Origin: Bowdeniella nasicola
GTDB taxonomy: Bacteria > Actinomycetota > Actinomycetes > Actinomycetales > Actinomycetaceae
Assembly (NCBI RefSeq): GCF_900107735.1
Contig: NZ_FNQV01000005.1
Location: forward strand, 62,001 to 126,000
Length of the DNA: 64,000 nucleotides
Reading direction: 5' to 3'
Shown piece after piece: positions 56,296 to 64,000 of the stretch. Made by a program: the position numbers and the translations under genes. Position 1 is the stretch's first letter; the number at the start of each line of letters is the position of its first letter. The notes under the pieces were generated by a model that worked only from the letters and a program-made list of their open reading frames with translations, was not told the origin of the DNA and made no database searches.

Positions 56296-57306
56296 CTAGG
56301 TCAGATCGATGAGGACCTTGCCGGACTCCTGAGAGTTCTTTGCCATTTCAAAGGCTTCCACCGCATCGGTGAGCGGATAGACATGGGTGATGACGACATC
56401 AGCGATGGAGGATCCTTCATCGGAGGCAAGGATCTGAATCGCGAAGTCAATCTCATTGTCGAAGCGGAAGGCACCGCGAATCTCGACTTCCTTCGACAAC
56501 AGTCCGGCCATGTTGATGGGTTGGGGTCCGCCGGGAAACATTCCGATTTGAGAGATCACACCCGCTTTGCGGACCGCCGGGATGCAGCCATTGAAGGCAG
56601 CTGCGACTCCCGTGCACTCCAAGACCACGTCAAAATGGTCGGCAGGTAGTTCATCGTGGCCGACCCTGACAACCTTGTCGACACCGAGCGCGCGGGCGCG
56701 CTCGAGCGGACCGTCGAGAATATCGGTCGCCCAGATCTCGGCTGCCTTGCCAGCTTTGGCTCCCGCTGCCGCCAGCAATCCGATGGGTCCCGAACCTGAC
56801 ACGAGGATGGCCTTGCCTGTCGCCCACCCTCCGATCGCAACGCCGTGCAGGCCCACCGCTAGTGGTTCGGCGAGGGCCGCTGCCTTCAGATCCATATTCG
56901 CGGGCAACTCCCGCACCATGTAATCCTCGACGAGGAGGTAGTCACTCATGGCGCCTTGCGTGTGCGGCCAGGTTGCTGCCGAACCCAAGTAGGACCCGCC
57001 GTTCCACAGATGACGCCCGTAGCGCAGATCCTCGGTGCCAAACCGCGCCGGGTGGATGGTTACAGGGGTGCCCTCAGCGAGTTTTCCTGACGGATCATGA
57101 GCGACCGTACCCGAAACCTCATGGCCGGGAATCAATGGCTCCTTGACGACGAAGTCGCCGTTGGCCCCATTGAAGTAGTAGTGCAGATCGGAGCCACAGA
57201 TCCCCACGTAGGCAACGCGAACGAGGACTTGGCCGGCGTGTGCTTGAGGAGTCTTAACCTCGCGAACTTCGGCGTCGCGGGCTCCTTCGATCACAAAAGC
57301 GCGCAT
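56296..57306 (-). CDS. idnD: Zinc-dependent L-idonate 5-dehydrogenase-like MDR enzyme
   Basis: 336 residues. The catalytic zinc ligands lie in VGICGSDLHYY, IPGHEVSGTV and the Glu of LAEPLAVGLHG. The Rossmann loop is ILVSGSGPIGLLAAAGA. The four cysteines of the structural zinc lobe are missing; that region reads GGSYLGSAATWPHTQG, as in the actinobacterial L-idonate dehydrogenase group. It should oxidise L-idonate (or a similar polyol acid) to 5-keto-gluconate with NAD(P). AAAGGAG sits 6 nt before the ATG at 57306. It is downstream of the SDR gene on the same strand (13 bp). Confidence 0.85.
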   Translation of the reverse strand: MRAFVIEGARDAEVREVKTPQAHAGQVLVRVAYVGICGSDLHYYFNGANGDFVVKEPLIPGHEVSGTVAHDPSGKLAEGTPVTIHPARFGTEDLRYGRHLWNGGSYLGSAATWPHTQGAMSDYLLVEDYMVRELPANMDLKAAALAEPLAVGLHGVAIGGWATGKAILVSGSGPIGLLAAAGAKAGKAAEIWATDILDGPLERARALGVDKVVRVGHDELPADHFDVVLECTGVAAAFNGCIPAVRKAGVISQIGMFPGGPQPINMAGLLSKEVEIRGAFRFDNEIDFAIQILASDEGSSIADVVITHVYPLTDAVEAFEMAKNSQESGKVLIDLT

Positions 57307-57319
57307 AACTTCTCCTTTG

Positions 57320-58084
57320 CTACACGACAGACGTCATGCCGCCGTCGACGAAAATATTCTGCCCTGAGACGAAGCTCGAGGCATCAGAAGCGAGGTAAAT
57401 CAGAGTCCCGATGAGCTCGTCAAACTTCCCCCATCGCTGGGCAGGAGTGCGGGCAATGCACCATGCATTGAATTCGGGATCTTCCCAAAGATTGCGGTTC
57501 ATCTCGGTGGCAAAGTAGCCGGGGGAGATGCAATTGACCTGGATGTTGAACCGGGCAAGATCCGCAGCCATTCCACGAGTGAGCATCGCGACGCCCCCTT
57601 TAGAAGCGGAATACGGGGCGATTGTCTGCCGAGCAAGCATCGATTGGACCGAGCCAATATTGACAATTTTTCCCGAACCTCGCTCGGCCATCGCCGGGCT
57701 GATTGCTCGCGAAACATAGAACGCGCTGGACAAATTCGAGGCAATGACCAGATCCCAATCATCGGCATCGAATTCGGTAAAGGGTGCGCGGCGCTGCACG
57801 CCCGCGTTATTCACCAGGATGTCGGGCACCCCGTGCTCATCTATTAGACGAGCTGCTCCATCAACCACGGCGGACTTGTCCGTGACATCGAAGCTGACGG
57901 CGGCACATTCCGCTCCCGCTTCTCGGATAAGTTCTTGTGTTTCGGCTAGCGCTTCGGCATTGCGCCCGTGCACGATGACCCGCGCACCGTGGCTGGCCAA
58001 TCCGAGCGCAAGGGCTCTCCCGAGCCCACGCGAGGATCCGGTAACCAATGCCAACTTGTCACGAACGTTGAAAAGATCGCTCAC
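57320..58084 (-). CDS. idnO: Gluconate 5-dehydrogenase-like short-chain dehydrogenase (SDR)
   Basis: 254 residues. TGSSRGLGRALALGLA is the dinucleotide motif and NNAGVQRR the NAG motif. The catalytic Ser-Tyr-Lys is IGSVQSMLARQ followed by PYSASKGG. With the adjacent idonate dehydrogenase it would reduce 5-keto-gluconate to D-gluconate, giving a two-step L-idonate to gluconate route. The start is GTG 58084 with AAGGAG 6 nt upstream. No gluconate kinase is present in the window. It is divergent from the MHS transporter gene. Confidence 0.85.
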   Translation of the reverse strand: MSDLFNVRDKLALVTGSSRGLGRALALGLASHGARVIVHGRNAEALAETQELIREAGAECAAVSFDVTDKSAVVDGAARLIDEHGVPDILVNNAGVQRRAPFTEFDADDWDLVIASNLSSAFYVSRAISPAMAERGSGKIVNIGSVQSMLARQTIAPYSASKGGVAMLTRGMAADLARFNIQVNCISPGYFATEMNRNLWEDPEFNAWCIARTPAQRWGKFDELIGTLIYLASDASSFVSGQNIFVDGGMTSVV

Positions 58085-58239
58085 GTGAACTCCTTCGAGC
58101 GGCTGACGGCTTGTACCTCAGTCTACGTAAAGAGCCGTCTCACATACCGTGAATGGCGCTGCCGCAGCATGCATTTTTATTGCTATAGTCCCGAGTTACC
58201 CATACCACCCGGGGTGTGCCGGGCCACCAAAGGAGTACC
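58085..58239. promoter_or_regulatory. Divergent promoter region of the idonate operon and transporter operon
   Basis: In the middle of the 155-bp gap, TTGCTATAGT (58179-58188) is a good extended -10 (TGC then TATAGT) for the plus-strand transporter gene; no clear -35 precedes it. CACCC-G-GGGTG (58206-58216) is a small dyad in the leader 24 bp before the ATG. It may be an operator for a sugar-acid regulator that is not in the window. I could not place a confident promoter for the minus strand. Confidence 0.4.
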
Positions 58240-59580
58240 ATGTCTACCAGCGAAAACGCGACCTTCAAGGCGGTGACAAATCGCCGAGTGCTCACCGGTT
58301 CGCTAGCGGGCAGCGCAATCGAGTGGTTTGACTTTTTTCTCTACGCCACGGCCGCAGCGATCATTTTCGACAAGCAGTTCTTCCCGACCGATGACCCGAA
58401 TATCTCTCTCATCCTGTCCTACCTGACGCTTGCCCTGACGTTCTTCGTCCGCCCCTTCGGCGGCATCGTCTTCTCCCACATCGGTGACCGGGTGGGCAGA
58501 AAAAAGACCCTGGTCATCACCCTGTCGCTCATGGGCGGAGCCACCGTCGCCATTGGGTTACTGCCCAACTATGACCAGATCGGTGTCCTGGCACCGATTC
58601 TGCTCATCATCTGCCGAATCGTGCAGGGGCTTGCCATCGGAGGCGAGTGGGGTGGGGCGCTGCTCCTGGCGTATGAATATGCCCCGAAGAATCGGCGCGG
58701 CTTCTTCGGTTCCGTACCTCAAACGGGCGTCACGATCGGCATGCTCATGGCCTCCCTATCTTTCGCCATCGTCTCGGCGCTGCCCGATGCGCAGTTCCAA
58801 TCGTGGGGCTGGAGGGTTCCTTTCATCGCTTCCATCGTTCTCGTCTTCTTGGGCCTGTGGATCCGAAAAGGACTAAACGAGACCCCCGCATTCCAAGCCG
58901 CCAAAGACTCCGGTGCCGTGGCCAAAATGCCCCTGCTGGACACTTTCAAGGACCATTGGCGTTCTGTTCTCATCGCGGTGGGAATTAAGTTCGTGGAAAC
59001 AGGTCCGTTCTATATCTTCGTCACCTTCGTGGTCTCCTACACGACGACGAACCTGAACTATGAGCGACCGACCGTCCTTAATGCGGTAAGCGTGGGCGCC
59101 CTGATTTCCACGGTCATGATCTTCACGATGGGAGCGCTGTCGGATCGGGTCGGACGCAAGCCCGTCTTTACTGCCGGTGTCTTCATGACGATGGCGTTCG
59201 CCTTCCCCTTCTTCCTCCTGCTCGACCTGCACGCAACCTGGGCCGTGTACGCCGCGGTGATCATTGGGCTTGCTATCGTTTGGCCGCCAGTGACGGCGAC
59301 CCTTGGCACCCTCATGTCGGAGACCTTCTCCACTCGTGTGCGCTACACCGGGGTCACGCTCGGCTACCAAATTGGCGCGGCGCTCGCGGGCGGAAGCGCG
59401 CCGCTCATTGCGACGTGGTTGCTGCGAGAGTTCGATGGGAGTTGGACTCCGATCGCGATCTACATGCTCTTCCTGTCCGTCATCGGCCTCGGCTCAGCGA
59501 TTGCCTCAGGACCCGTCGTGCGTAAGGAGACCGCGGACCTCAAGGCCTCCGGCAGGTGGGTAGAGGAGGCGGACGCCTAA
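58240..59580 (+). CDS. MHS-family (metabolite:H+ symporter) MFS transporter
   Basis: 446 residues, 12 membrane segments. The MHS pattern is clear: GSAIEWFDFFLYATAAAIIF at helix 1, RPFGGIVFSHIGDRVGRKKT after helix 2, and EWGGALLLAYEYAPKNRRG in the middle; a second MFS loop, SDRVGRKPVF, follows helix 8. The family carries organic acids, amino acids and shikimate. Position opposite idnD/idnO suggests a sugar acid, while the downstream OCD-like gene points to an amino acid; neither can be decided. AAAGGAG sits 4 nt before ATG 58240. Confidence 0.9.
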   Translation: MSTSENATFKAVTNRRVLTGSLAGSAIEWFDFFLYATAAAIIFDKQFFPTDDPNISLILSYLTLALTFFVRPFGGIVFSHIGDRVGRKKTLVITLSLMGGATVAIGLLPNYDQIGVLAPILLIICRIVQGLAIGGEWGGALLLAYEYAPKNRRGFFGSVPQTGVTIGMLMASLSFAIVSALPDAQFQSWGWRVPFIASIVLVFLGLWIRKGLNETPAFQAAKDSGAVAKMPLLDTFKDHWRSVLIAVGIKFVETGPFYIFVTFVVSYTTTNLNYERPTVLNAVSVGALISTVMIFTMGALSDRVGRKPVFTAGVFMTMAFAFPFFLLLDLHATWAVYAAVIIGLAIVWPPVTATLGTLMSETFSTRVRYTGVTLGYQIGAALAGGSAPLIATWLLREFDGSWTPIAIYMLFLSVIGLGSAIASGPVVRKETADLKASGRWVEEADA

Positions 59581-60519
59581 ATGGGCAAGCCCAGCTATCT
59601 CTCGGATCAGGTCGTGCGAGACAGCATCACTCCGACGAAGGCACGAGAACTCATCCGTGATGCCCTGCGCGGCGACTTCGACCCGGCAATGGATCCAGTG
59701 CGCGGTAACGTCGCTGCCGGTGCAGGACATTTCCTCCTCATGCCCTCGACGATCGGGCCGTGGACCGGAATTAAAGTGCTGACCGTGGCACCCGATAACC
59801 CGAGCCTGGGACTCGAACGGATTCAGGCGTTTTATCAACTCTTCGACTCCGCTACCCTCACGTGCCGCGCGATCATCGAAGCTAATGCGCTCACCTCGCT
59901 GCGAACCCCTGCCACATCGGCTGTTGCGGCCGATGTCCTCGCGGCTCCGGATGCGAGCAGGCTCCTCATTGTGGGAAGTGGGGGACAGGCCATCGGCCAC
60001 GTGAGGGCGATGGCCGAGATTCGGCAGTTGACAGATATCGCGCTCACCGCCCGAAACCGGGACAAGGTTGCCGAGGTTGTCGCGCAATTGCGTGCGGAAG
60101 GCTACCCGGCGCGGGTTGCGGACTCCGCCGCCGAAGCCGCCGATTGCGACATCATCGTGTGCGCAACGTCCGCGGCAGAGCCCGTCATCGCCGATTCGGA
60201 CGTCAAAGATGGGGCATGCGTCATCGCGATGGGCAGCCACGAGCCGCACTATCGCGAACTTCCTGGCGAGCTGATGGGTCGTTCGCTCGTCATCGTGGAG
60301 GATGTTGCGACAGCGCTGCGGGAGGCAGGGGATGTCATTCAGGCGATCGCCGAAGGTCATCTCAAGCAAGCAGATCTCGTACCACTGCGAGACCTTGCGA
60401 CCGGTCAGGTCTCGCGGCGAACCAATGCTCCAAACGTCTTCAAGGGAGTCGGGATGAGCTGGCAAGACCTTGCAGTAGCGATCGGCGTCGCATCCGCGGC
60501 CGGTATCGACCATACCTAG
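59581..60519 (+). CDS. Ornithine cyclodeaminase / mu-crystallin family oxidoreductase
   Basis: 312 residues. VAAGAGHFLLMPS and the Lys in TGIKVLTVAPDNPSL belong to the substrate site, TSLRTPATSAVAADVLA is the conserved middle block, and LLIVGSGGQAIGHVRAMA is the NAD-binding loop. Family members act as ornithine cyclodeaminase, ketimine or pyrroline-2-carboxylate reductase, or alanine dehydrogenase; the exact one is not evident. The ATG directly follows the transporter's stop without gap, so the two are co-translated and probably handle the same compound. Confidence 0.85.
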   Translation: MGKPSYLSDQVVRDSITPTKARELIRDALRGDFDPAMDPVRGNVAAGAGHFLLMPSTIGPWTGIKVLTVAPDNPSLGLERIQAFYQLFDSATLTCRAIIEANALTSLRTPATSAVAADVLAAPDASRLLIVGSGGQAIGHVRAMAEIRQLTDIALTARNRDKVAEVVAQLRAEGYPARVADSAAEAADCDIIVCATSAAEPVIADSDVKDGACVIAMGSHEPHYRELPGELMGRSLVIVEDVATALREAGDVIQAIAEGHLKQADLVPLRDLATGQVSRRTNAPNVFKGVGMSWQDLAVAIGVASAAGIDHT

Positions 60520-60582
60520 GGTGGCCCTACCACACGCTTTCGCCGACCATCACGGACCGAAGCCGTGGCGAGGGCCGGGTAA

Positions 60583-61629
<1,047 letters not shown>

Positions 61630-61645
61630 TCCCACAGCCGGCTCA

Positions 61646-61687
61646 TACGGCGGGGGGTGTCACCACGGGTGAACACTCCCCGCCGTA
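61646..61687 (+). terminator. Terminator hairpin after mdh
   Basis: TACGGCGGGGGGTGT (61646-61660) pairs with ACACTCCCCGCCGTA (61673-61687) over 15 bp with one G-U pair. The loop has a second small stem, CACC and GGTG. It begins 17 nt after the stop. Confidence 0.8.
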
Positions 61688-61696
61688 AGCGTTTAC
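61685..61696 (+). promoter_or_regulatory. LacI-family-type operator upstream of the amylase gene
   Basis: GTAAGCGTTTAC is a 12-bp near palindrome with a central CG, of the kind bound by LacI/GalR-family sugar repressors such as MalR. It overlaps the end of the mdh terminator and lies 51 bp before the amylase ATG. The regulator is not in the window. Confidence 0.5.
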
Positions 61697-61746
61697 AGGT
61701 ATTGTTTCTTCTACCTGGATCCCCTCACCGACGATTGGAGCACTCC

Positions 61747-64000
61747 ATGTCTCCCATCCCCAGGAAGCGCCCCATTGCCGCTGCGCTCACCACTGGTTTC
61801 TTAGCCCTGACCTCACTCGCGGCCATCCCGTTTGCCGCTGCCGAGACCACGAGCGCCACGCTCGTCGGTTCGCTGCAGTCAGAACTCGGCTGCGCCGAGG
61901 ACTGGATGCCCGCCTGCGATGCCACCACCATGATCGCCGCAGACGATGGGATCTATGAGCTGACCGTGACGGTCCCAGCGGGGGATTGGGAGTTCAAGGT
62001 CGCGCTCAACAAGTCCTGGGACGAGTCCTACGGCGATGGCGCAAATAACGTTCCGCTCAGTCTCGCGGGTGCCACCGAACTGACGTTCACCTACAACGAT
62101 GAGACGCACGCCCTCGGACTAAAACCGACGTCTCTTCCGGGCCCCTACACGGAGGCCGATGCAGCTCTCGTGGCACAACCTGCCACCCATGCCGGGGCGG
62201 GCCAACAGTTCTACTTCGTTCTCACCGATCGCTTTGCTAACGGCTCCAGCGCGAACGACACCGCCGGCCTGGGCGATGATCGCCTCGCCTCCGGCTTCGA
62301 TCCCACCGACGTCGGCTTCTACCATGGCGGCGACCTCGCCGGCCTGAAGGACAAACTCGACTACATCGAGGGGCTCGGAACCACCGCTATTTGGCTGACG
62401 CCCTCCCTGAAAAACAATCCCGTCCAAGGTGAGGGCAATGACGCCTCGGCCGGCTATCACGGCTATTGGATCACCGACTTCACCCAGATCGATCCGCACC
62501 TGGGCACGAACGAGGAAATGAAGGCCTTCATTGACGCGGCCCACGCGCGCGGCATCAAGGTCTACTTCGACATCATCACGAACCACACCGCCGACCTCAT
62601 CGACTACGAGGAAGGCACCTACGACTACAAAGACATCGCGAGCCATCCCTATAAGGACTCCGACGGCAATGTCGTTGATGTCAGCAAGCTTGCGGGCAAG
62701 GACGGTTTCCCGACCTTCGATCCAAAGACCTCCTTCCCCTACACCCCCATCCGCGCGGCAGACCAACCCCAGATGGTGCCCGAATGGCTCAACGACGTCA
62801 CCCTCTACCACAACCGCGGAAACTCGACGTGGGAGGGCGAATCCGTCACCTTCGGTGATTTCGTCGGCCTCGATGACCTCATGACCGAAAACCCCAAGGT
62901 CGTTGATGGCATGGCCGATATTTATCGGCAGTGGATGGACCTCGGGATCGACGGCTTCCGGATTGATACCGTCAAGCACGTCAACTTCGAATTCTGGACC
63001 TCCTTCAGCTCCCAGCTGCAACGCCATGCGGATTCGATGAACCCCGACTTCTTCACCTTCGGCGAGGTCTACGACGCGGATGCCGCCAAGATTTCGCCCT
63101 ATATGCGCAAGACCGACATGTCGGCCGTCCTCGACTTCACGTTCCAATCACGTGCCGTCAACTACGCTAAGGGCCTGACGAGCGCGGGTCTGTCCGCCCT
63201 GTTCGCCGACGATGACCGCTACACGAGCCCGACGTCTAACGCCTCCTTCTTGCCGACCTTCCTCGGCAATCACGATATGGGGCGCGTCGGCCACTTCCTG
63301 AGCGGCACCGATAACGCCGAGGCGCGCAGCAAACTCGCGCACTCCCTGATGTACCTCACGCGCGGCCAGCCCGTCGTCTACTACGGCGATGAGCAGGGCT
63401 TCGTCGGCAATGGCGGCGACAAGGCTGCCCGCCAGTCGATGTTTGCCTCCAAGGCGGAGGAATACACGAGCCAGAACAAGCTCGACGGCTCGCCCTACGG
63501 CACCGGCGATCACTTCGATACCTCCGCGGCCCTCTATGGCCACATCGCCGCTCTCGGTGAACTGCGCGCAGAGCATCCCGCGCTCAACACTGGCGCTCAG
63601 ATCGAGCTCTTCGCCTCCGACGGTCCCGGACTCTACGCATTTGCGCGCGTCGACCGCGACGAGAAGTACGAATACGTCGTAGCGCTGAACAACACCAGCG
63701 CGCCGATCACCCAGGAGATCGAGACGCTCACCCCGGGGGCTTCCTATGCCGCCGTCTACGGCGCATCGGGCTCCCTCACAACGAACGCTGAAGGCAAGAC
63801 GAGCATCACGGTTCCGGCGCTCGGTGCGGTCGTCTACAAGGCCGAAAAGACCGTGGCCGCGGGTGACCTCAAGCCGGTGCTCAACCTTTCGGGCGACAAG
63901 CTCGACGCCATGGCTCCGATCGCCGTCGATACAGCGGACAATCGCTGGGCCGAGACGTCCTTTGCCTACCGCATCGTCGGCTCGGATGACTACACCCCGC
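61747..64000 (+). CDS. Secreted GH13 alpha-amylase/pullulanase, 5' part (continues past the window)
   Basis: At least 751 residues, open to the window edge. A signal peptide (RKRPIAAALTTGFLALTSLA, then an AAA-E cleavage area) is followed by an X25-type starch-binding repeat (WEFKVALNKSWDESYGDG). The GH13 barrel follows: AIWLTPSLKN, DIITNHTAD, GFRIDTVKHVN (nucleophile Asp), FTFGEVYD (acid/base Glu) and FLGNHDMGR (transition-state Asp). A beta-sandwich C-domain begins near residue 605. Near residue 715 the start of another domain appears. It should hydrolyse alpha-glucans outside the cell. GGAG lies 6 nt before the ATG. Confidence 0.92.
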   Translation, partial: MSPIPRKRPIAAALTTGFLALTSLAAIPFAAAETTSATLVGSLQSELGCAEDWMPACDATTMIAADDGIYELTVTVPAGDWEFKVALNKSWDESYGDGANNVPLSLAGATELTFTYNDETHALGLKPTSLPGPYTEADAALVAQPATHAGAGQQFYFVLTDRFANGSSANDTAGLGDDRLASGFDPTDVGFYHGGDLAGLKDKLDYIEGLGTTAIWLTPSLKNNPVQGEGNDASAGYHGYWITDFTQIDPHLGTNEEMKAFIDAAHARGIKVYFDIITNHTADLIDYEEGTYDYKDIASHPYKDSDGNVVDVSKLAGKDGFPTFDPKTSFPYTPIRAADQPQMVPEWLNDVTLYHNRGNSTWEGESVTFGDFVGLDDLMTENPKVVDGMADIYRQWMDLGIDGFRIDTVKHVNFEFWTSFSSQLQRHADSMNPDFFTFGEVYDADAAKISPYMRKTDMSAVLDFTFQSRAVNYAKGLTSAGLSALFADDDRYTSPTSNASFLPTFLGNHDMGRVGHFLSGTDNAEARSKLAHSLMYLTRGQPVVYYGDEQGFVGNGGDKAARQSMFASKAEEYTSQNKLDGSPYGTGDHFDTSAALYGHIAALGELRAEHPALNTGAQIELFASDGPGLYAFARVDRDEKYEYVVALNNTSAPITQEIETLTPGASYAAVYGASGSLTTNAEGKTSITVPALGAVVYKAEKTVAAGDLKPVLNLSGDKLDAMAPIAVDTADNRWAETSFAYRIVGSDDYTP

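Overview
The window reads as one contiguous piece of chromosome from a high-GC Gram-positive actinobacterium. WhiB, SURF1, DUF3817 next to guaA, a DUF6350/PerM-like protein beside purN-purH, GuaB3, DUF3017 and a TipA-type regulator are all actinobacterial markers. Two fumarases, a tetrathionate/thiosulfate-type molybdoenzyme, pta-ackA, serpins and a secreted GH13 glucan hydrolase suggest a facultatively anaerobic, host-associated Actinomycetaceae-like organism (Trueperella/Arcanobacterium/Actinomyces relatives). This placement is inference; no rRNA is present. I see no tRNA, rRNA, CRISPR, prophage or intact insertion sequence.

Layout. 1-4.3 kb: a truncated GCS2-type ligase gene, a THUMP-like methyltransferase, groES under a CIRCE/promoter composite, a WhiB factor and a MerR regulator. 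4.3-9.9 kb: guaB, a TipA-like regulator with a MerR-type operator, DUF2200, an aldo/keto reductase, a DEDDh exonuclease and guaB3. 9.9-19.3 kb: two adjacent serpin genes, divergent class I and class II fumarases, a small DivIVA-like protein and the pta-ackA operon. 19.3-27.9 kb: an SMR exporter, a TorD-like protein, SURF1, a PaiB-like flavoprotein and a four-gene minus-strand operon for a Mo-bis-PGD oxidoreductase (NrfC-like, NrfD-like, TtrA-like, polyferredoxin). 28-33.6 kb: a heterodimeric ABC exporter pair, DUF3817 and guaA. 33.7-38.9 kb: small membrane proteins, PspC, a PspC-histidine kinase with its LuxR-type regulator, and DUF456. 38.9-45.5 kb: pcrA, an acyltransferase-SGNH protein and sucCD. 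45.6-46.25 kb is a scar of broken gene fragments. 46.3-56.2 kb: PerM-like, purN, purH behind a ZTP riboswitch, an APC permease, a double-length phosphofructokinase, pgi and DUF3017. 56.3-64 kb: an idonate/gluconate dehydrogenase pair facing an MHS transporter and an ornithine-cyclodeaminase homologue, then mdh and the 5' part of a secreted alpha-amylase/pullulanase.

How it fits together. Most genes serve central metabolism: purine synthesis (guaB, guaB3, guaA, purN, purH), upper glycolysis (pfk, pgi), TCA reactions (fumA, fumC, sucCD, mdh) and acetate overflow (pta-ackA). Respiratory flexibility comes from SURF1 for cytochrome oxidase assembly and from the molybdoenzyme operon.

The most striking sequence-wide pattern is the leader architecture. 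At least 16 genes have a TANNNT-like -10 box ending 6-8 nt before the start codon and no Shine-Dalgarno sequence, which predicts leaderless mRNAs. Other points worth a second look are the ABC pair whose NBD defects are complementary, the serpin pair with different predicted P1 residues, the molybdoenzyme operon with its inverted-repeat operator and unusual polyferredoxin, the nested inverted repeats before the membrane-protein gene at 33,772, and the 58-nt palindrome after guaA.
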